DNA from: Treponema sp.
GTDB lineage: Bacteria > Spirochaetota > Spirochaetia > Treponematales > Breznakiellaceae
Assembly: GCA_009782955.1 (NCBI GenBank)
Contig: WRIB01000027.1
Location: 1-38,185 of the forward strand
Reading direction: 5' to 3'
Length of the DNA: 38,185 nt
This document shows, one piece after another, positions 33,275 to 38,185 of the stretch. A program made the translations under genes and the position numbers. The notes beneath the pieces are model-generated. The model made no database searches and was not told the DNA's origin. It saw nothing but the letters and a program-made list of their open reading frames with translations. Each line of letters opens with the position of its first letter. Position 1 is the first letter of the stretch.

Positions 33275-33580
33275 TTGAAAAACAATAAGTTCATTTTTAT
33301 CGTTTTGGCGATTCTAATCGCATGGTTTATGACAGCTTGTACAACGGGTTGGGAAGATGGAACCGTCATAATCGTCAACAACACAAACAGAGATTTTGTC
33401 GGCAGGGTATGGACAGATACCAAAGAGCTTTACAACGGCAGAATACACGCATGGGGTACGAAATTATTCCATGTTTCCGAAGAAGGCACTGTGTATACCG
33501 ATTTTGAATCCAGTAATGGCGGTAAATCAAATCCATCCGGCTATATATCAAGAAACAGAACACTCATTCTTGATTTATAA
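33275..33580 (+). CDS. Small lipoprotein of unknown function
   Basis: 101 residues starting at a TTG (33275) with GGAGG 7 bases upstream. A TATAAT at 33252-33257 may be its -10. Lipobox FMTAC gives a Cys at residue 22. The mature part is Thr/Asn-rich with beta strands (TVIIVNNTNRDFVGRVW). I do not recognise it. It is 24 bases upstream of an FtsX-type permease gene, so it may be the substrate-binding or periplasmic partner of that transporter (inference). Confidence 0.65.
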   Translation: MKNNKFIFIVLAILIAWFMTACTTGWEDGTVIIVNNTNRDFVGRVWTDTKELYNGRIHAWGTKLFHVSEEGTVYTDFESSNGGKSNPSGYISRNRTLILDL

Positions 33581-33604
33581 CCTTACAGCAATTAAAGAGA
33601 AATT

Positions 33605-34879
33605 ATGAAAAACAATAAATTAAAAAAAGGTGGAACTGGCACTTTACTAAAAATCGCTTTTCGTAATATCTGGAGAAACAAAAGGAGAACCGTCTTTAGT
33701 CTTTCATCTGCAGGAATATCGGTATTCATTTTTATTGTACTGATGTCTTTTGATGACGGTCAGACAAAGTGCATTTACGATACAGTGCAAATATATGAAG
33801 AAGGCCACGTCAAAATAGTATCGGCTCAATATGAAGCTGAAAATGGGTATTTACCAGTACAGTATCCTGTGTCAGGCGGAAAGAACTGGAAAGAACTTGC
33901 CGCTTCTATTTACACTATTTCAGGTGTCCGCGCGGTTCTCCCCCGAATTTCATCAATAGCGACATTACAGGAAAGCACAATCAAACACGCTATACTTTGG
34001 GGACTGGACATACAGGCAGAAATGCATGCTAATCATTTTAATTTAGCGGATCGCAATAGCGATCTTAAGGAGGGACATTGGCCGGAATCCGGCGCGAACG
34101 AATGTGCTATTGGAGTCATTTTCGCAAAGAAGTCAGGATTAAGTATTGGCGACAGTATTCTGCTTAAAACTGTATCCGCTCAGTATTCTGATAAAATGTG
34201 GAATCCTGTAATTACCGGTATCTTTAATTTTGATTTTTCCAAATATGATGAACAATATATTATTGTTGATTTTGAAAGATTACAGCGGCTGCTGGTGCTT
34301 GAAGATGGAACACAATCATTGATGATTTTCGCCGATGATGAAAAGCAAAGCCCTTTTATTGCTGCTTCGGTAAAGAATATTTTAGGTCAGGACAATGTTG
34401 TTATCGACTGGAATGAAAGCCCCTTGGTTGCGGCAATAAAGGTAAATAAGTTTTTGTATATCATCGCTTATCTGGTTTTTCTGATTGTAACAAGTTTCCT
34501 TATTATCAATACAATGGTGATGATCATCAATGAAAGGATCAAGGAAACTGGCATGATGGGTTGTCTAGGCATGACTCGCGCCGAAATTGTAACCGTGTTC
34601 TTTTTTGAGTCAGTTTTTCTTGTCGCTCTCGGAGCATTCTCGGGGGTAATTGCTGGTGGAACACTTTCCGGCATATTAACCAATTTTCCCTTTCGCATGA
34701 ATGATGCGTATGGAAACACCTATTCCGGTGTTCCAGTCAGTAATACCATTTTCTTCCAGTTTAGTATCAGCAGAATGGCGCAGGCCTGGTTAATGGGTGT
34801 GGTTGTCTGTTCAATCTTTACGCTTGTTCCAACATTGAAAAGCGCTTTTGTAGAGCCGATCGAGGCATTGAGGAGATAG
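33605..34879 (+). CDS. FtsX/MacB-type ABC permease (first)
   Basis: 424 residues. A first membrane segment (about 25-45) follows a basic stretch (KIAFRNIWRNKRRT). An extracellular domain of about 220 residues follows, then three C-terminal segments with INERIKETGMMGCLGMTRAEI, the FtsX coupling motif. It probably pairs with the ATPase at 35811 and the second permease at 36559. Between this gene and the XRE gene lies a decayed XRE copy. Confidence 0.82.
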   Translation: MKNNKLKKGGTGTLLKIAFRNIWRNKRRTVFSLSSAGISVFIFIVLMSFDDGQTKCIYDTVQIYEEGHVKIVSAQYEAENGYLPVQYPVSGGKNWKELAASIYTISGVRAVLPRISSIATLQESTIKHAILWGLDIQAEMHANHFNLADRNSDLKEGHWPESGANECAIGVIFAKKSGLSIGDSILLKTVSAQYSDKMWNPVITGIFNFDFSKYDEQYIIVDFERLQRLLVLEDGTQSLMIFADDEKQSPFIAASVKNILGQDNVVIDWNESPLVAAIKVNKFLYIIAYLVFLIVTSFLIINTMVMIINERIKETGMMGCLGMTRAEIVTVFFFESVFLVALGAFSGVIAGGTLSGILTNFPFRMNDAYGNTYSGVPVSNTIFFQFSISRMAQAWLMGVVVCSIFTLVPTLKSAFVEPIEALRR

Positions 34880-34907
34880 TATGACCAGTTGATTAGTATC
34901 AATAAAA

Positions 34908-35072
34908 ATGATAGGCGTAGACGTAAAGCGTGTGATAAAATGGGAAACGCATGGGAAATATCCAAATATTAGCCTTGTGCCGATTTTGGATCAATTATTG
35001 GAAGAAACTACAGACAGGACAGATAGTATTCTTTACCTGTACTATTATAATTTTGTAACTGGAGGTTTATAA
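34908..35072 (+). pseudogene. Vestigial XRE-family helix-turn-helix fragment
   Basis: A 54-codon open frame ends with TAA overlapping the ATG of the intact XRE gene. Its residues GVDVKRVIKWETHGKYPNIS align with GVSNKAVSKWETYESNPDIT of the neighbouring XRE protein, and the following SLVPILDQLL aligns with TLLPLLAQAL. It lacks the first helices of the HTH and stops soon after, so it should not bind DNA alone. It is probably a duplicated, truncated copy of the regulator. Confidence 0.6.
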
Positions 35073-35737
35073 TGTATAAAAGAATGTTAGGTGAAACCAT
35101 TTACAGGTTAAGAAAAGCAAAAGGGATGTCTCAGGATGAACTTGGCAAATTGGTCGGTGTAAGCAATAAAGCCGTCAGCAAATGGGAAACATACGAGTCA
35201 AATCCTGATATTACTTTATTGCCGCTTTTGGCGCAGGCTTTAGGAGTAACCGCCGATGAACTTTTAACTGATATAAAAGCCGAAAAAGACGATCCAAAGC
35301 CAAAAGAATCAAAGTTTTTTGGAATGACAGGGATGGCCATCGAAACTCCCGAAGAATATGAATTCCATTCTGACAAGAAAACAAAGAAGGATTTACCGTA
35401 TATGCATATCCATATTGGTAAACATATTGAAACAATAAACGCAAAGGCAAGGGGTGTTATTGCAATTGGGAATAACGCAAAAGGGCTTATCAGTATAGGT
35501 TTATTCAGTTTTGGTATAATTAGTTTTGGTATGGTTTCATTTGGGTTACTTGCATTCGGTGTACTTGCGATTGGGATTATTGCAGGCGGTACAATTGCAT
35601 TTGGCGGTTTGGCAATGGGCGCTATCGCTATAGGTTTTATATCAATGGGAGGGCTTGTTATAGGTTATTATGCACATACAGGCAGTGCTGGATATGCTAT
35701 TGGAAAATATATTTTTATTCATAAAATTAATTTATGA
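35072..35737 (+). CDS. XRE-family regulator with C-terminal glycine pentapeptide-like repeats
   Basis: 221 residues. Residues 6-66 are an XRE/Cro HTH (RKAKGMSQDELGKLVGVSNKAVSKWE is the recognition region). A polar linker (70-125) leads to residues 127-200, a run of about 13 five-residue units of the type x-[IL]-[AS]-[IF]-G. This could be membrane-embedded or a beta-solenoid. GGAGG is 6 bases before the ATG, and TATAAT lies at 35046-35051. It is placed between the two ABC genes and is likely to control them and perhaps sense the membrane (inference). Confidence 0.85.
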   Translation: MYKRMLGETIYRLRKAKGMSQDELGKLVGVSNKAVSKWETYESNPDITLLPLLAQALGVTADELLTDIKAEKDDPKPKESKFFGMTGMAIETPEEYEFHSDKKTKKDLPYMHIHIGKHIETINAKARGVIAIGNNAKGLISIGLFSFGIISFGMVSFGLLAFGVLAIGIIAGGTIAFGGLAMGAIAIGFISMGGLVIGYYAHTGSAGYAIGKYIFIHKINL

Positions 35738-35810
35738 ATATATGAAATAATTGTGTACAGGTTGTACTTTGCACAATGAACCTGTCGATTTTATCTTTGA
35801 AGGAGGCTGT

Positions 35811-36497
35811 ATGACGGTAATAAAAGCGGAAAAAGTGATCAAGGATTACGGCCTTGGAGGCACTACGGTTCATGCACTGCGCGAAGTAAGTCTGGAATTC
35901 CGGGAGGGAGAATTTTCCGCAATCGCCGGACCTTCGGGAAGCGGTAAATCAACATTTTTGCATTTGGCCGGTTGCTTGGATCATCTTACCGGCGGAAAAA
36001 TGATCATAAACGGTAAAGATACGGGAGAGCTTTCCCGTAAAGAACTTGCCCTGCTCAGGCGTCATAAGATTGGTTTTATCTTTCAGGCGTATAACCTGAT
36101 TCCTGTTCTTTCGGTAATGGAAAATGTTTCCTTCCCTCTGACACTTATGGGTCTGGATAAAAAGGAAATTCGGAACAGGTCGGAAAAGGTGATTGACGAT
36201 GTGGGTTTACAAGGCATGGAAAACCGCCGCCCCAAAGAAATGTCCGGCGGCCAGCAGCAAAGGGTGGCCATTGCCCGGGCGCTGGTAAAAAAACCGGCGC
36301 TAATTCTTGCCGACGAGCCGACGGCAAACCTTGATTCAACAACAGGTCAGGAAATTTTAGATCTGATGCTGGCGCTGAATCAATCGGAAAAAACAACATT
36401 TATTTTCTCTACTCATGACGAGATGGTTATGAATTGTGCCCGCCGGGTAGTACGGATTCGCGACGGACAGATCGAAAGCGATGAGGTTAAGGCATGA
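35811..36497 (+). CDS. ABC transporter ATPase (LolD/MacB type)
   Basis: 228 residues. The start at 35811 is set by AAGGAGG just upstream; a longer frame to 35751 has no support. Walker A is GPSGSGKST, the signature is MSGGQQQRVAIARAL, Walker B is [12 protein letters not shown] and the switch His is in FSTHD. It powers the FtsX-type permeases at 33605 and 36559. The stop lies inside an 8-bp-stem hairpin (36493-36511). Confidence 0.93.
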   Translation: MTVIKAEKVIKDYGLGGTTVHALREVSLEFREGEFSAIAGPSGSGKSTFLHLAGCLDHLTGGKMIINGKDTGELSRKELALLRRHKIGFIFQAYNLIPVLSVMENVSFPLTLMGLDKKEIRNRSEKVIDDVGLQGMENRRPKEMSGGQQQRVAIARALVKKPALILADEPTANLDSTTGQEILDLMLALNQSEKTTFIFSTHDEMVMNCARRVVRIRDGQIESDEVKA

Positions 36498-36511
36498 AAC
36501 TTCGTTTCATG
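36493..36511. repeat. Hairpin across the ATPase stop codon
   Basis: CATGAAAC (36493-36500) and GTTTCATG (36504-36511) form an 8-bp stem with loop TTC. A second small hairpin GGCC-ATTC-GGCC follows at 36531-36542. No T-run follows. They may tune expression between the ATPase and permease genes. Confidence 0.65.
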
Positions 36512-36558
36512 TTCGGTTTAATAGTGAGGCCATTCGGCCGCATTATAAAGAGGTTATC

Positions 36559-38185
36559 ATGACCTTGTCCGGGATTTGGGAGTTAAAAAAAATGGCCTTG
36601 CGCAACCTAGGCCGGCATAAGGTAAAGACGATTATTACCGTTATGGCAGTTATGGTAAGCGTGGCGATGTTTATTTTTATGGACGGCTGGATTTCGGGAA
36701 TGAGCGTAGAGTCCCGGCGGAATATCGTCAATTACGAGATAGGCGCTGCAAAGCTTCAGGCCAAACTCTACTTTGAAAAAAAAGACGATCTTCCCGGTTA
36801 TGAAAATTACAATAATTGGGAAACATACCGTGATATTCTTGACGATGCCGGGTATAACGCCGCTCCGCGTTTTGTGTTTCTGGGAACTTTATACACTCCG
36901 GGCGGATCGGCGCCCATGCTTTTTAATGCAGTGGATCCGGCGGCAGAGGCAAAAGTCCTGCGTTATACATCGTATATGGAATCCGGGCGCTACATACAAA
37001 GCGGCGCCATTGAACTGGTTCTGGGAACCATGGCGGCAGAAAAACTTAACGTTGGAATCCCCCAGCGGCCCCGCAGAAAAGAATTAACAGAGCTTATGAA
37101 TTCATTGGCGATTAGCCAGACTGAAAAAGATTTTATCCATTCACTCTATGAGCCGGCAGGAAGCAAAGGGGAAGGCTTTGGCGCTTTTAATATTGCAGAA
37201 AAACCTCAAACCGGCAACGAACGGATGCTCCTGAAAAAAAATATTTCCCGGGCGGACATGGAACGCTATTGGAATATGCTTGCAGAAACTGGCCGTAACG
37301 ATGTCCAGATTTCCGCAGTTATTGACGTCAAGGCCGCACCTGAAAAAATACGCAACGATAAATGGGATGGCGAACTTATGCCGGCTTTGGGAACCGGAGA
37401 TCAAGAATTGATTAAAGCCATTTACCAGTACGAAGATTTTTTGGACTCATATCTATTAAATGAAAATACCGATGATGCAATGTTATCGCGGGTTCTGGAA
37501 ATAATGATTCGCTCAGATTTTTCCGGAGCTGTCAGGCATATCAATCAATTGATTCCGGCCATTGTGGTTGGCGTGATCAATTCTCCCGATCCTGTAACCA
37601 ATGCCAATACGGCATATATTCCGCTGGATGTACTGCAGGGCGAAGAAGGGATGATGCTGGAAGGCCGCATAACAGAATTGCTCATTCGGGACAAGAACGG
37701 CAAAGAAGCGGAATTGCCCGGCAAGCGAGAATCAGTCGGAACCATAACTGCCGTATTAAATAAAGGCCTGGAATCACGGGGAAAAACCCTTCCGGAAGAA
37801 CTCGCAGTTTTTACATGGATTGATTATGTACAGGATTATCTTGGTTATGAATCATTGGAAAACGGCGCTACCAAGATACTGAGCATACTTCTTTTTGTAC
37901 TGGCATTTCTGGGCATATCAAATACAATTTTGCTGGCAATTATGGAACGTACCAAAGAAATCGGCATGATGCGTGCTTTGGGCATGACAGACAGCCAAAT
38001 GGTAACAGTGTATATGCTTGAAGCAGGTTTTCTGGGATTCATTGGTTCACTTTTGGGTGTTGCTCTTGGCTGTCTTCTTAATATTCCAATGGTAGAATAC
38101 GGCATGGACATTTCCGCGATGAGCGAAGCAATGGGCGGCAGCGTAGGTTTCCGTGTTGCTTCACGATTCCGTTCCATGTGGAACA
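36559..38185 (+). CDS. FtsX/MacB-type ABC permease (second, 3' end outside window)
   Basis: The frame is open from the ATG at 36559 to the end of the window (542 codons). GAGG precedes the start. An N-terminal basic stretch and TM1 (about 20-40) are followed by a very large extracellular domain (about 45-430). Then come membrane segments with LAIMERTKEIGMMRALGMTDSQM, the FtsX coupling motif, and LLGVALGCLLNIP. The extracellular domain is about twice that of the first permease. Together with the ATPase it would form an asymmetric MacB/LolCDE-like complex (inference). Substrate unknown. Confidence 0.85.
   Translation, partial: MTLSGIWELKKMALRNLGRHKVKTIITVMAVMVSVAMFIFMDGWISGMSVESRRNIVNYEIGAAKLQAKLYFEKKDDLPGYENYNNWETYRDILDDAGYNAAPRFVFLGTLYTPGGSAPMLFNAVDPAAEAKVLRYTSYMESGRYIQSGAIELVLGTMAAEKLNVGIPQRPRRKELTELMNSLAISQTEKDFIHSLYEPAGSKGEGFGAFNIAEKPQTGNERMLLKKNISRADMERYWNMLAETGRNDVQISAVIDVKAAPEKIRNDKWDGELMPALGTGDQELIKAIYQYEDFLDSYLLNENTDDAMLSRVLEIMIRSDFSGAVRHINQLIPAIVVGVINSPDPVTNANTAYIPLDVLQGEEGMMLEGRITELLIRDKNGKEAELPGKRESVGTITAVLNKGLESRGKTLPEELAVFTWIDYVQDYLGYESLENGATKILSILLFVLAFLGISNTILLAIMERTKEIGMMRALGMTDSQMVTVYMLEAGFLGFIGSLLGVALGCLLNIPMVEYGMDISAMSEAMGGSVGFRVASRFRSMWN

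Noticed and set aside
1-38185. tRNA, rRNA, CRISPR, phage and insertion-sequence genes
   Set aside because: I looked for these on both strands and saw no cloverleaf arms, spaced repeats, integrase or transposase motifs.

Overview
The window looks like a spirochaete chromosome, most likely a Treponema of the gut type. This is an inference from four things: the lipoprotein and LRR_5 (BspA-like) content, the rpmH-rnpA-yidD-yidC-jag cluster, an LolC/LolD locus preceded by a secreted protein, and a sensory [FeFe]-hydrogenase fused to a chemotaxis output domain, a class associated with H2-rich guts. No rRNA, tRNA, CRISPR array, transposase or phage gene is visible. No stretch over 300 bases lacks a gene or a recognisable gene remnant.

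Layout. 1-760: the 3' end of an epimerase/reductase gene, followed by a decayed sugar-phosphate isomerase. 775-3644: a strong promoter, an SCP2-like protein, a class III (GSA-type) aminotransferase and a CcdA-type membrane protein. A TlpA-type thioredoxin faces it on the other strand. 4382-7005: a lone CheY-like receiver and a soluble [FeFe]-hydrogenase/MCP fusion, followed by a 180-base intergenic region rich in inverted repeats. 7228-9820: a HAD phosphatase, a YgjV-like membrane protein and TsaC/Sua5. 9969-16043 (minus strand): an LRR-TPR surface protein, a VOC protein plus acyl-CoA synthetase operon, an exo/endonuclease/phosphatase (EEP) protein and a PilZ protein. The PilZ gene is divergent from apbE. 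17266-20730: the conserved ribosomal L34/RNase P/membrane insertase cluster. 20793-25930: an EEP lipoprotein, then a secreted protein with LolC/E and LolD, then a truncated-looking LRR protein. 26134-28618 (minus): a pRiA4b-domain protein overlapping a PTS EIIA-like gene. 28753-29393: an antitoxin/VapC pair. 29473-33090 (minus): a compact acyP-unknown-pyrB-pyrI-pyrC operon. 33275-38185: an A+T-rich accessory segment with a small lipoprotein, two FtsX-type permeases, an ABC ATPase and an XRE regulator with a pentapeptide-like glycine repeat, plus the vestige of a second XRE gene.

Themes that cross genes. (1) The receiver and hydrogenase-MCP pair looks like a cytoplasmic hydrogen-sensing chemotaxis module. 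(2) Several minus-strand genes that lack a Shine-Dalgarno have a -10 element only 6-9 bases before the start codon, which suggests leaderless transcripts. (3) A short palindromic element appears both between yidD and yidC and inside the coding frame of pyrC, where it adds residues. (4) The XRE/ABC segment looks like a self-contained, possibly transferred stress or peptide-response module.
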